62,261 bases of DNA from Marilutibacter aestuarii (GTDB lineage Bacteria > Pseudomonadota > Gammaproteobacteria > Xanthomonadales > Xanthomonadaceae). Under the pieces are notes generated by a model. It did not search any database, was not told where the DNA came from, and saw only the letters and a program-made list of their open reading frames with translations. A program made the position numbers and the translations under genes. Positions 28,491 through 36,985 of the stretch are shown one piece after another. The DNA is taken from NCBI RefSeq assembly GCF_006546775.1, contig NZ_VICE01000023.1, forward strand, positions 1 through 62,261. Direction: 5' to 3'. Each line of letters begins with the position of its first letter. The stretch's first letter is position 1.

Positions 28491-30020
28491 TCAGCCGGGC
28501 ACGGGCCGAGCGCCCCAGACTTCCGCGCTCGCCCTGCAGTAGCCATCGATGAACGCCTGCTGCGACGGCATCGTCGCCACGGCCTGGTCGATGGGCCGGC
28601 GGATCGAGGCCAGCAGCGACCGCAGACCGTCGTCCCCCAGCGCCCGCGCCAGGGGATGGGCCGGGCCGGGCTGGACCCCCTGCCCCAGCAGCACATGGGT
28701 CCAGGAGTCGACCCGGAAAAGCTCGTCGGGATCCTGCCAGGCATGGGCGCGCTCGCGCCAGGCGCGCAAACGGATCTCCAGCGAATCGGGAAGCGCCATC
28801 TCGCGGCAGGCCTTCCACATCGGTTCCTCGCGCTGCGTGGCGTGGTAATGGAGGATGATGAAATCGCGCACGTGCTCCATCTCCGCGCGACTGACGTCGT
28901 TGTACAGGTCCACCAGGGACGAGGCCATGCCATCGAACGGGAACAACTGGACCAGGCGCACCACCGCGCTGATGGCCAGGTGGATGCTGGTCGACTCCAG
29001 CGGTTCGATGAAGCCACTCGCCAGTCCCAGCGCCACCACGTTCCTGTTCCAGGCCTTCAGCCGCCGGCCGGTACGGAACGGCACCAGCCAGGGCTCCCGG
29101 ATGGCCGGCGCACCGACGTCGCGCAGCAGCTTGGCGCGGGCCTCGTCGTCGGACATGTGGCGGCTGGAGAACACCAGCCCGCATCCCACGCGATGCTGGA
29201 GCGGGATATGCCAGCGCCACCCGGCCTCGTGCGCGATCGCACGGGTGTAGGGAACCGGCGGCCCGACGGACTCGGTCTGTACCGCCACGGCGCGGTCGCT
29301 GGGCAGCCATTCGTTCCAGTCCTCGTAGCCGGTCTCCAGCGTCTGCTCGATCAGCAGGCCGCGAAAGCCGGTGCAGTCGATGAACAGGTCGCCTTCCAGC
29401 ACCGTGCCGTCCTCGAGCACCAGCGCGCTGACCGAACCGTCGTGGGCATGTTGCCTGACCTCGCGGATCTTGCCTTCAAGACGACGCAACCCGTGGCGCT
29501 CGGCAATGCGGCGAAGGAACTTCGCGTACAGGCTTGCATCGAAATGGTAGGCGTAATTGACCTGGGGCTTCGTCTGCAGCGAGAAGCGGTCGCCGCGCGA
29601 GGCGACCGTCTCCAGGCAGAAGTCGCCGAGCTCCGACGGCATGCCACGGCGGATGCTGTCCAGCCAGAAATGGTGGAACGCCGTCGCCCAGGTGCCCTGC
29701 CCGGTGATGCCGAACGGGTGTATGTAGCGCTCGCCCGGGCGGCGCCAGTTCTCGAACGAGATCGACAGCTTGAACGTGCCGGCTACCGCGCGCAGGAACT
29801 CCTGTTCGTCGATCTGCAGGAAACGGTGGAAGGTGCGGATGGGAGGCACGGTGGATTCACCCACGCCCACCGTTCCGATCTGTTCGGACTCCACGAGGGT
29901 GATCTCGAGCCGCTCGCGGAACTGGTGCGACAGCGCGCAGGCGGCCAACCAGCCCGCGGTACCGCCGCCGGCGATCACCACCTTGCGGACCGGGCCTTTC
30001 GGGGTGTCTGTGGCGTCCAA
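28491..30020 (-). CDS. Tryptophan-halogenase-family flavoprotein
   Basis: A 509-aa FAD-dependent protein of the tryptophan 7-halogenase family (PF04820). The dinucleotide motif is VVIAGGGTAGWLAA (14-27), then VGVGESTVPPI. Lys84 in GTFKLSISFENW aligns with the catalytic lysine of known halogenases, the halogenase signature WRWHIP is present (268-273), and the FIEPLESTSIHL stretch (338-348) carries the conserved Glu. The start is a TTG at 30020 with GGAG 8 nt upstream, 17 bp after the cupin gene. The key residues suggest an active oxidant-forming enzyme, but homologues in TonB-receptor loci have no proven halogenation substrate. Confidence 0.88.
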   Translation of the reverse strand: MDATDTPKGPVRKVVIAGGGTAGWLAACALSHQFRERLEITLVESEQIGTVGVGESTVPPIRTFHRFLQIDEQEFLRAVAGTFKLSISFENWRRPGERYIHPFGITGQGTWATAFHHFWLDSIRRGMPSELGDFCLETVASRGDRFSLQTKPQVNYAYHFDASLYAKFLRRIAERHGLRRLEGKIREVRQHAHDGSVSALVLEDGTVLEGDLFIDCTGFRGLLIEQTLETGYEDWNEWLPSDRAVAVQTESVGPPVPYTRAIAHEAGWRWHIPLQHRVGCGLVFSSRHMSDDEARAKLLRDVGAPAIREPWLVPFRTGRRLKAWNRNVVALGLASGFIEPLESTSIHLAISAVVRLVQLFPFDGMASSLVDLYNDVSRAEMEHVRDFIILHYHATQREEPMWKACREMALPDSLEIRLRAWRERAHAWQDPDELFRVDSWTHVLLGQGVQPGPAHPLARALGDDGLRSLLASIRRPIDQAVATMPSQQAFIDGYCRASAEVWGARPVPG

Positions 30021-30037
30021 GTCGATGGCTCCGTGCG

Positions 30038-31054
30038 TCAGCGGTTGAGGCGATTCAAGAGCATGGCGCGCATGCGCCGGGCCCGGGTTTCGTCGATGGG
30101 GCCCAGCATGTCGCGGGCCTGCTCGGGCAGATGCGCCCCCGCCCGCCCGGCCGGCCCGAACACGTAGTAGTCGAAGACATGGGCCCAGGCCTGCTTCTCG
30201 CGCTCGGGCAGGTCCCGCATCGTCCACAACGCATGATGGAGCGCCGGCAAGGGCGAGGACAGATAGTCGGGCGAGCGGCGCCACCAGTAGTTGACCAGGA
30301 CATTGAACGGTTCCAGGCTGCGTACGTGATGCCACCACATGCTGGGGATGAAGATCGCGTCGCCCGGTTCCAGCGTCGCGGTCCGCGCATGGGCGAGCGC
30401 ATCACGGAAGCGCGGATGACGCTCGAAGTCCGGCGCATCGAAATCGACCACGCTGACGACCTGCCCGCCCGGCGTCGGCTCGAGTGGCCCCGGATAGAGG
30501 TTCCCGACCTGGTCCGGCGGGAACAGGGTGAACTGGCGGCGCCCCACGGCACAGCAGGCCAGGTTCTCGGGCGCATCGAAATGGCAGGACGCAACGACCC
30601 GGTTCCCGATCCAGATGCTGGCCGGTGCGTCGATCCCATGGGCCTCCAAACCGAGTCCGTTGGCTTGCGAGAAACCGGGCAACGCGCGGTCGACCAGGAG
30701 CGAGGCCACGTAGTAGGTCGGCGGTCGTGGATCCTCCAGGTGGGCGCTGATCCCGTCGAGCACCTCGCCCAGGTGTCCGCGCCTCACTTCGAAGTTCAAG
30801 CGGGTGAAGTCGTCGTTGTAGAACGGCCGTCCGCCGATATCCGGATCGCCCCGGGAATACTGCACCGGCTGGCCCGCGTCCAGCCCGCGCAGGTAGTCCA
30901 TCGCGTCCCGCGTGGCGCGCAGGCCCGCCTGCACCAGGGGCCAGTCGCGCGCGACGCCCTTCAGGATGGCAGGCTGTCCATCGGCCAGGAGCGCATCGAG
31001 CGGCAGCGCTTCGCCACCGGCAAGGCGCATTGTCCTGATTGCCTCGCCTTCCAT
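30038..31054 (-). CDS. Cupin_8/JmjC-like protein (putative Fe(II)/2-oxoglutarate hydroxylase)
   Basis: A 338-aa protein of the cupin-like (PF13621-type) family related to FIH/JmjC hydroxylases. Metal-site residues are visible: His158-x-Asp160 in ASCHFDAPENLACC and distal His242 in IFIPSMWWHHV. GRRQFTLFPPDQVGNLY is the typical segment after the HxD. Family members hydroxylate proteins or small molecules; the substrate here is unknown. The ATG at 31054 (TGAGG 5 nt upstream) is chosen because the longer frame overlaps the SapC-like gene; Met9 (31030) is an alternative. It is the second gene of the SapC-cupin-halogenase-DUF6445 module. Confidence 0.85.
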   Translation of the reverse strand: MEGEAIRTMRLAGGEALPLDALLADGQPAILKGVARDWPLVQAGLRATRDAMDYLRGLDAGQPVQYSRGDPDIGGRPFYNDDFTRLNFEVRRGHLGEVLDGISAHLEDPRPPTYYVASLLVDRALPGFSQANGLGLEAHGIDAPASIWIGNRVVASCHFDAPENLACCAVGRRQFTLFPPDQVGNLYPGPLEPTPGGQVVSVVDFDAPDFERHPRFRDALAHARTATLEPGDAIFIPSMWWHHVRSLEPFNVLVNYWWRRSPDYLSSPLPALHHALWTMRDLPEREKQAWAHVFDYYVFGPAGRAGAHLPEQARDMLGPIDETRARRMRAMLLNRLNR

Positions 31055-31061
31055 CCGGGCC

Positions 31062-31817
31062 TCAGCTGTCGCCGGCCCGGGCGGTGTCCTGCTCACGCAG
31101 GCGACGCTGCTTCTCCGCCATCAACCGGCGCACGTTGTGCAGCGATGCCAGCATCAGGTAGGCCCCTTCCAGGTAGCCCGCGCGGTTGAGCTCGAGCAGG
31201 GTGGGTCCGTCCAGCGAGGCCAGTCGTTCGCGGGCGATGCCATGCAGGCCTGCGACGGCGACCCGGTGTTGCCCGTCCAGTTGCACGTCCAGGCTGACCG
31301 GCTCGATGAGCCCGGCTGCGTCCAGCGCGGCGAACATGGCCTTGCCGAAGGTACTGCCCTCGTGGATGCCTCGCAGGATGGTCGCCACGTGCTCGAGGTA
31401 CGGCGTATTGCCGCCTTGCGGCAGGAACAGCGGCTCGCCCTCCACCCGGCCCACGCGGGGATGCTCCACGTCCACGTGCACCACCGGCTCCAGGACCGGT
31501 TCGCCGCCGACCTGCTGCTCCTGGAATCCGATGAGGAACGGTCCCTTGGCCGAGGCACCCGGCAGGTAGGACGCATTCCAGCGGCCGTCGCGCAGGAACA
31601 GGTTCTCGCGCTGCTCGAACCCGAGCAACGCCACCGATTGCCACTCGCCGTCACCGGCGGCCTTCTTCAGGAAGATCGGGTACTCGCGCTGCAGCTCCGC
31701 GAACTCGCTGGGGAACGCCGGCACCATGCCCACGTCGTCGCCGAACTGCGGGCCAAACCCGGTGGCGACACGCAGGTCCTTGTGCGTCACGTTGTTGAGT
31801 AGCTCGTAACGGGCCAT
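31062..31817 (-). CDS. SapC-family protein
   Basis: A 251-aa protein of the SapC family (PF07277), named after an S-layer-associated protein but without a defined activity. Family features are the N-terminal YELLNNVTHKDLRV, FPSEFAELQREYPIFLKK, LLGFEQRENLFL, and the C-terminal LMLASLHNVRRLMAEKQRR. There is no signal peptide. The ATG at 31817 has AAGG 6 nt upstream. It follows the TonB receptor after a 145-bp gap that contains a strong terminator, and leads the accessory module. Confidence 0.88.
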   Translation of the reverse strand: MARYELLNNVTHKDLRVATGFGPQFGDDVGMVPAFPSEFAELQREYPIFLKKAAGDGEWQSVALLGFEQRENLFLRDGRWNASYLPGASAKGPFLIGFQEQQVGGEPVLEPVVHVDVEHPRVGRVEGEPLFLPQGGNTPYLEHVATILRGIHEGSTFGKAMFAALDAAGLIEPVSLDVQLDGQHRVAVAGLHGIARERLASLDGPTLLELNRAGYLEGAYLMLASLHNVRRLMAEKQRRLREQDTARAGDS

Positions 31818-31894
31818 CGTCGACCTTGGAGGGAAGCCTTCGGCCAATACTAACGCCGGCGCGTCATGCCGGCGCAGTACCCCGGGGCCCTGTC

Positions 31895-31925
31895 AAAAAG
31901 GGACCGCCACTTGCGCGGCGGTCCC
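31895..31925 (-). terminator. Intrinsic terminator right after the TonB-receptor gene
   Basis: On the minus strand GGGACCGCC and GGCGGTCCC form a 9-bp perfect stem with an 8-nt loop, followed by TTTTT. It lies 37 bp downstream of the receptor stop and before the SapC-like gene, so the downstream genes need read-through or their own promoter. Confidence 0.9.
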
Positions 31926-31962
31926 GCCCGGCGACACGCGGAGAGGGTATCAGTCGCCAAAC

Positions 31963-34900
31963 TCAGAACTTGTAGCGGACGCCCAGCATGTAGCGTGGAT
32001 CCTGGTCCGCCAGCTTGACGATCATCTCCTCGGTGCGCGCGCGCCAGCGCACGTCCTCGCCCGTCAGGTTGATGGCCTCAAGGCCGAACGACCAGTGATC
32101 GTTGAGCGTGTAGTTCACGCTCAGGTCCCACTGGTCGTACTCCTCCACGTAGTACGGATTGCGGCTGGAGCCCTGGTTGGCGAGGATCAGGTACTCGTCG
32201 CGCCAGTTCCAGGCAAGGCGGACCGACCAGCCGTACTTTTCGTACATGAACATCGCATTGGCCGTGTCGCTAAGGCCGGTGAGCGCGAACTGGTCCAGGC
32301 CGGGGTCGCCCCCGTCGTCGTAACCCACGTCGCCGTCGACGACGGTGTAGTTGGCGAGGATGCCGAAACCGCTGTCGCCGAAGAAGTACTGCCCGCCGAT
32401 CTCCCAGCCATGGAGCTTGGCCTTGTTCTGGTTGATCGGCCGGTTGACGTTGAACAGGTACAGCGGATCGTCCGCCTCTCCGTACAGGTCGTAGGCCGCC
32501 TCGGTGGTCAGCACCTGGGCACCGGTGCCGTCGTAGGCCGCCAGGCCTGCCGGGTCGTTTCGCAGGAGCGCCAGTGCGGTGAACAGCGAGGTGTCGTTGG
32601 CCGAACACGCGGCCGCGTTGGCGGCACCGACCTGTGCAAGGCAGGCCGCGCTCGTCAGGAAGTCGAGCGCCGCCTGCGCGTCGGGACCCGAGGTGGGGTC
32701 GCGCAGGCCGTACAGCGATTCCTGTCCCACCGTATTGCCGATGAAGTTGTCGACGGACTTGTTCCAGTACGTCACCGACACGTAGCTGGAATCGGCGAAG
32801 TACCACTCCAGGGCCAGGTCGAGGTTGTCCGATTCAAGCGGCTCCAGGCTCGGGTTCTGCGCGTTGCCGCTCGCCCGGGTCGAGGGATCTATCAGGACCG
32901 AACCGAACGGCTGCTGCGCACCCGGACCGGCGTACAGGTTGCCGTAGGGGGCCCGGGCGATGCTCTTGCCGAACGAGGCCCTGCCCTTGAGGTCCTCGGT
33001 GAAATCGATGCTGAAGTCGAGGTTGGGCAGGATGTAGCTGTAGCTCGCCCGCTCGCTGAAGGGCTGCTGCTCATCGGACAACACGATCCGGAAGTCGTTG
33101 TTGGCCTGCCATTCGATCGCCTCCGGGATCGCGATCACCGAAGTGGACACCACGTCGGTAGTCTCGTATCGGACGCCCAGGCGGGTATTGGTGCGCATGT
33201 CGCCGAGCGAACCGTCCAGCTCCACCTGGATGTAGGCGGAGTGCGTTTCTTCCTCCACCCGGTTGTCGGCGGCGCGCTGCGGGCTCACGCCCAGCCCGAC
33301 GCCGTACACGTCGGCTGCCCACTGCGCCAGTTCGCCCGCGTCACCGCGCCAGCCCGGCCAGCTGGACACGCTGAAGTCGTTGAACAGGTTGCCGATGTTG
33401 ACGGGGCGGAGCAGGTCCATCAGCCCGGCCGCCGTGTCGGAGTCGACGTTGGCCACGCCCCAGTCGCCCAGCGTCGAGTAGGCTTCCGCGGCCTGGATGC
33501 GATGGGTGCTGGACTCGTTGGTGTCGACGCCGAACTGGAAGCGCCCCTGGTCGAACAGCCACTCGCCGTCGATGCGGGCCTGCTTGATCTCGCTGATCTG
33601 GGTCTGCGCATTGATGCGCAGCACCTGCGAGCCGACCTCGCCTTCCACGAACCCGGGGTTGACCACGCCATTGGTGCCGGCGACGGCATCCGTGGTGGTC
33701 GGATACCAGGTCTGGATCCCGACGGGCAGGCCGTCGTTGAAGATCAGCTCCTGCACCCATGAGCCGCCGCAATGGGGTCCCGTCGTGCAGTTGTTGGTGC
33801 CGGCGATGCTCGAGAAGATCGAGCCACCGCCGGTCAACGGGTCGTTCGGCCGGCTCTCGTTCTTCGAATCGTGTGCGTCGAAGCTGAGGCGGAAATTGTC
33901 GTTGACGAACCATTCGGCATTGAAGCCCAGCGATCCCAGCTTGTACTTCTGCGCGCTGCGCTGCTGCTCCAGGCCGAAGTCCTTGGTGCCCGCGATCTCG
34001 CGGATGTAGATGGGCGTGGCCACGGCACCGCTGGTGTCGAACTCGACGTCGGTGTAATTGCTGTTCTGCAGCCACATCGCCTGCTCGCCGCGGTTCTCGG
34101 TGATCTCGTTGGTCGAGTAGGTGTAGTCCAGGGTGAAGGTCAGCGCGTCGGTCGGAGCGAACTGGACGACCGCCTGGCCATTCACACGCTCGCGTTCGAA
34201 CTCGGAGAAGGCATAGCGCAGGTCGTTGGGACGTGCGTAGAGCTCGCCGATCCCGGGCGCGTTCACCACCGTCGGGTTGCCGGGCATGGTCCCCGTCCAC
34301 GGCTGCACGTTCCAGTAGTTCTCGGTCGCCTGGACGGAGCCGCCCTTGCGCTTCTGCTGGCTCGCGCTCAGGCTCACGCCGAAGGTCTTGTCCGGGTTCG
34401 CGTAGCTGAAGATGCCCGACAGCTCCGGCGTGATGTCGTTGTCGAACGGCTGGCTCTTGTCGGACACCGCCTTGGCGCCTGCGCTCGCCACGATGCCGTC
34501 GTAGTTGAAGGGCTTCGCGGTGAGGATGTTGATGGTCGCGCCGATGCCGCCACTGGGCACCTGGGCCTGGCTGGTCTTGTAGACCTCGATGCCGTTGATC
34601 GCTTCGGCGGCGAGCTGCGCGAAGTTGAACGCACGGGTACCGCCGTCGACGCCGCCGATGGCGACCTGTCCGGATGCACCGAACGCATCGGCGCCCGGCA
34701 TCTGGCGGCCATTGAGCGTCACCATGTTGAACTGCGGGCCGAAGCCGCGGGCCGTCACCTGCGCGCCCTCGCCGTCGCGGCGTTCGATCGAGATGCCGGT
34801 GATGCGCTGCAACGACTCGGCGAGGTTGGTGTCGGGGAACTTGCCGATGTCCTCCGCGCTGATCGCGTCGACGACGCCGGTGGCATCGCGCTTGACGTCC

Positions 34901-35115
34901 ATCGCCTGGCTGAGGCTGTTGCGGATGCCCGTGACCACGACCGCGTCCAGGTCGGTCGCCTGGGCTTGCGCCTGCTCCTGCGCCTGCTCCTGCTCCTGCT
35001 GCGGCGCCGGGGCCTGCGTGGTTGCTTCCTGCCCGAACGCAGGGTTGATGACCAGCACGCCCCCGACAAAGGTGAACATGGCCTTCGATCTGAGTGTCGC
35101 CAACTTACGACTCAT
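31963..35115 (-). CDS. TonB-dependent receptor, predicted xylo-oligosaccharide uptake
   Basis: A 1050-aa outer-membrane receptor. Order: signal peptide (about 1-29), a Gln/Glu/Ala-rich spacer, TonB-box-like DLDAVVVTGIRNSL, plug domain (about 55-190: AEDIGKFPDTNLAESLQRITGIS is characteristic of the Xanthomonas/Caulobacter carbohydrate receptors, then GFGPQFNMVTLNGRQMPG), and a 22-strand barrel ending MLGVRYKF with the terminal Phe needed for assembly. The ATG at 35115 has GAGGG 7 nt upstream. The perfect LacI-type palindrome about 240 bp upstream ties it to the xylan regulon. The substrate is inferred from context. Confidence 0.93.
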   Translation of the reverse strand: MSRKLATLRSKAMFTFVGGVLVINPAFGQEATTQAPAPQQEQEQAQEQAQAQATDLDAVVVTGIRNSLSQAMDVKRDATGVVDAISAEDIGKFPDTNLAESLQRITGISIERRDGEGAQVTARGFGPQFNMVTLNGRQMPGADAFGASGQVAIGGVDGGTRAFNFAQLAAEAINGIEVYKTSQAQVPSGGIGATINILTAKPFNYDGIVASAGAKAVSDKSQPFDNDITPELSGIFSYANPDKTFGVSLSASQQKRKGGSVQATENYWNVQPWTGTMPGNPTVVNAPGIGELYARPNDLRYAFSEFERERVNGQAVVQFAPTDALTFTLDYTYSTNEITENRGEQAMWLQNSNYTDVEFDTSGAVATPIYIREIAGTKDFGLEQQRSAQKYKLGSLGFNAEWFVNDNFRLSFDAHDSKNESRPNDPLTGGGSIFSSIAGTNNCTTGPHCGGSWVQELIFNDGLPVGIQTWYPTTTDAVAGTNGVVNPGFVEGEVGSQVLRINAQTQISEIKQARIDGEWLFDQGRFQFGVDTNESSTHRIQAAEAYSTLGDWGVANVDSDTAAGLMDLLRPVNIGNLFNDFSVSSWPGWRGDAGELAQWAADVYGVGLGVSPQRAADNRVEEETHSAYIQVELDGSLGDMRTNTRLGVRYETTDVVSTSVIAIPEAIEWQANNDFRIVLSDEQQPFSERASYSYILPNLDFSIDFTEDLKGRASFGKSIARAPYGNLYAGPGAQQPFGSVLIDPSTRASGNAQNPSLEPLESDNLDLALEWYFADSSYVSVTYWNKSVDNFIGNTVGQESLYGLRDPTSGPDAQAALDFLTSAACLAQVGAANAAACSANDTSLFTALALLRNDPAGLAAYDGTGAQVLTTEAAYDLYGEADDPLYLFNVNRPINQNKAKLHGWEIGGQYFFGDSGFGILANYTVVDGDVGYDDGGDPGLDQFALTGLSDTANAMFMYEKYGWSVRLAWNWRDEYLILANQGSSRNPYYVEEYDQWDLSVNYTLNDHWSFGLEAINLTGEDVRWRARTEEMIVKLADQDPRYMLGVRYKF

Positions 35116-35834
35116 TGACGTGCCCTCGGGTCTGGAGTTGCACGGAAACTGCACGCGTTCATGGACTTCCCCTTTCGCTGCATCGATGGATGTTTCGCCC
35201 CCCAAGGGGGCACCCGCGGGCTTGGCCCGTCTTCCTGGCCGGGTATGGGTACGGAAACATCCGGCAGGCTTCCGTAGCGCGAGTTCCGGCTTCCAACGTG
35301 ACGAACGACTGCGCGGTGGACGGGCTCCCGCCGGCCCCTCCGGCCGGACATTGTGGTAGCGCTACCATCGCGATGGACGCAGACTAATCACGGGTCTCGG
35401 CACTTGTCACCGTGCAGCGCAACAAAGTGGCGCCGATCACCGAGCCACCCGGGCGGGTTCGCGCTGCCCGCACGGGCGTGGGAGCGACCCCGCAGGACTC
35501 TTCACGGGAGGTGCGCACATGCTCCGGTGACTGCCATCGAGCCGGACAGGCGGGGTCCGCAAAAACCGGCAGATCGCCGCGTGAGTTGAGGCGGCATGCC
35601 CACGCGTCCCGGTGTTGCCATCGCGCCCCTGTCCTGCAGGTCATCGGGCGGGGTGATGCACGCATGACGCTGCTGGCGCCCGGTCCGACATGGCAAGTAC
35701 GAGGCGCCCGCCGCCCGCCCCCGGGGACGTCGATGCCGTCTTAACCCGGGCGGTCGTACCTTCGACGCGTGTTCGGCCCTGATCGAGCGGGTGGGCGCGT
35801 GGCCTGTCCACTCCCTTTCCTACGGAGACACCCC
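35116..35834. other. Long intergenic region carrying the receptor promoter
   Basis: A 719-bp gap between the leftward TonB-receptor gene and the rightward lipoprotein gene. It holds the palindrome at 35354-35367 and must contain both divergent promoters. Short frames inside it have no SD or family features; nothing else was recognised. Confidence 0.6.
35354..35367. promoter_or_regulatory. Perfect LacI-family operator palindrome upstream of TonB receptor
   Basis: TGGTAGCGCTACCA is a perfect 14-bp palindrome, the best copy in the window, and matches the type of box bound by the XylR-like LacI regulator of Xanthomonas xylan genes. It lies 239 bp upstream of the receptor start codon, so a long 5' leader is implied if it acts at the promoter. 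Confidence 0.85.
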
Positions 35835-36323
35835 ATGAGAGTCGCCTGCCTGCTGTTGCCGCTGTGCCTGGTCGCCACTGCCTGCAGTGGTCCGTCCGAA
35901 ACGCCGGAGGCCGCGGCTCCGGCCGCCGATGCCACGCCCGAAGCCGCGACCCCGGCACCGGGTGCGCCGGAAGCCATGCCAGCGCCCGAAGCCAGCGCAA
36001 TGCCGGCCGCGCCGATGCCGGCACCCGAAGAGGCGAACGCGCCGCTCGACGCCCCCGCGCCCGCGGACGAACCGCCCAAGGCGAAGATCTCCATGTTCAA
36101 CGCAACCTGCCCCGGCGGGATCGACGTGCACGCCGACGACGGCGGCCCGGTCTTCGTCAACGGCAACGAAGCCGCGTACAAGTCCTTCAGCGAGAGCTAC
36201 TACGAGGCCCGTGACGACGCGTCCGGGGTGACGATCTCGGTGACGACCAACACCGACGGCAGCCTGTCCGTCAGCTACACCGGCAAGGGCGGCGCCAACG
36301 GCACCTGCACGCTCGCCAGCTGA
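35835..36323 (+). CDS. Pro/Ala-rich lipoprotein of unknown function
   Basis: A 162-aa predicted lipoprotein with lipobox VATAC (Cys about 19). A long Ala/Pro/Glu linker (about 22-85) precedes a small C-terminal domain (about 90-162) with two Cys (NATCPGG and NGTCTLAS) that could form a disulfide. GGAG lies upstream of the ATG at 35835. The linker suggests a domain held away from the membrane. I do not recognise the family. Confidence 0.7.
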   Translation: MRVACLLLPLCLVATACSGPSETPEAAAPAADATPEAATPAPGAPEAMPAPEASAMPAAPMPAPEEANAPLDAPAPADEPPKAKISMFNATCPGGIDVHADDGGPVFVNGNEAAYKSFSESYYEARDDASGVTISVTTNTDGSLSVSYTGKGGANGTCTLAS

Positions 36324-36330
36324 GCCAAGC

Positions 36331-36358
36331 GCGCACCGCGGGGACGCCCGCGGTGCGC
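36331..36358. terminator. Perfect 12-bp GC hairpin after the lipoprotein gene
   Basis: GCGCACCGCGGG, loop GACG, CCCGCGGTGCGC begins 8 bp after the stop codon. There is no U-tract on either side. It may stop or protect transcripts from both converging genes. Confidence 0.55.
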
Positions 36359-36422
36359 GGTGCCGGAACGAAGGGCCTGGCGTGGTGGGGTGTTGCGCTG
36401 CGCGCGCGTCGTGGCGACGGGA

Positions 36423-36977
36423 TCAGGACCCGGGCGTCGCCTTTTCCGCGGCGTTGTCCTCGACGGCCGCCGGAATGCGCTCGCGGCCGGGGAAGTCGCG
36501 CGCAAGCGCGTCATCGACGCGGATCGGCCGGCCCCAGCGGTCGTAACTGGGGACGAAGCCCTTCTTCAGGCGCATGAAGGCGGCCGAGCCGGGCTCGACG
36601 CCGAGTTCGACGGCGATCGCGCCCCAGCCTTCCGCGCCGCCGCGCTGCCACCTGTCGGCCACGTGGCGGCAGGGACGGCCGCTCACCGCGGCCAGGCCGC
36701 AGGCGTAATAGACGTCGCCGGGTCGCCACTTGCGTTCCACCAGCAGCTCGCGCACCAGCGCGCGTGGGGCTTCGTGGTAACGCACGATCTCGTCGATGAA
36801 CGCGTCGGGGTAGGCGCTCCCGTAACGGTTCATGTCGCCCAGCCAGGCGTCGACCCAGGCATCGCCGGTGCGCGGGTTCCAGTCATCCTGGCCCCAGGCC
36901 GGCGCGAGTGCGCTGGCGAGCACAAGGGCCAGCAGGCAGGAAATCGACGACGGACGGGCGGAACGGCGCGCCGGCAT
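36423..36977 (-). CDS. Secreted protein of unknown function
   Basis: A 184-aa protein with a signal peptide (about 1-29, ending PAWGQ). The mature part is Trp- and charge-rich (RTGDAWVDAWLGDMNRYG, ACGLAAVSGRPC with two Cys, WGAIAVELGVEPGS). This composition resembles small periplasmic proteins of Xanthomonadaceae, but I recognise no domain. It ends 65 bp before the hairpin at 36331 and is 8 bp from the next leftward gene, so the two are probably co-transcribed. Confidence 0.7.
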   Translation of the reverse strand: MPARRSARPSSISCLLALVLASALAPAWGQDDWNPRTGDAWVDAWLGDMNRYGSAYPDAFIDEIVRYHEAPRALVRELLVERKWRPGDVYYACGLAAVSGRPCRHVADRWQRGGAEGWGAIAVELGVEPGSAAFMRLKKGFVPSYDRWGRPIRVDDALARDFPGRERIPAAVEDNAAEKATPGS

Positions 36978-36985
36978 GGCCGCGC

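Noticed and set aside
28491-30020. Antibiotic or indole biosynthesis gene cluster around the halogenase
   Set aside because: No NRPS, PKS, tailoring or resistance genes are nearby; the neighbours are a TonB receptor and sugar catabolism.
35384-35744. Short frames in the receptor upstream region
   Set aside because: No SD, no signal peptide, no family; overlapping frames on both strands are equally open.
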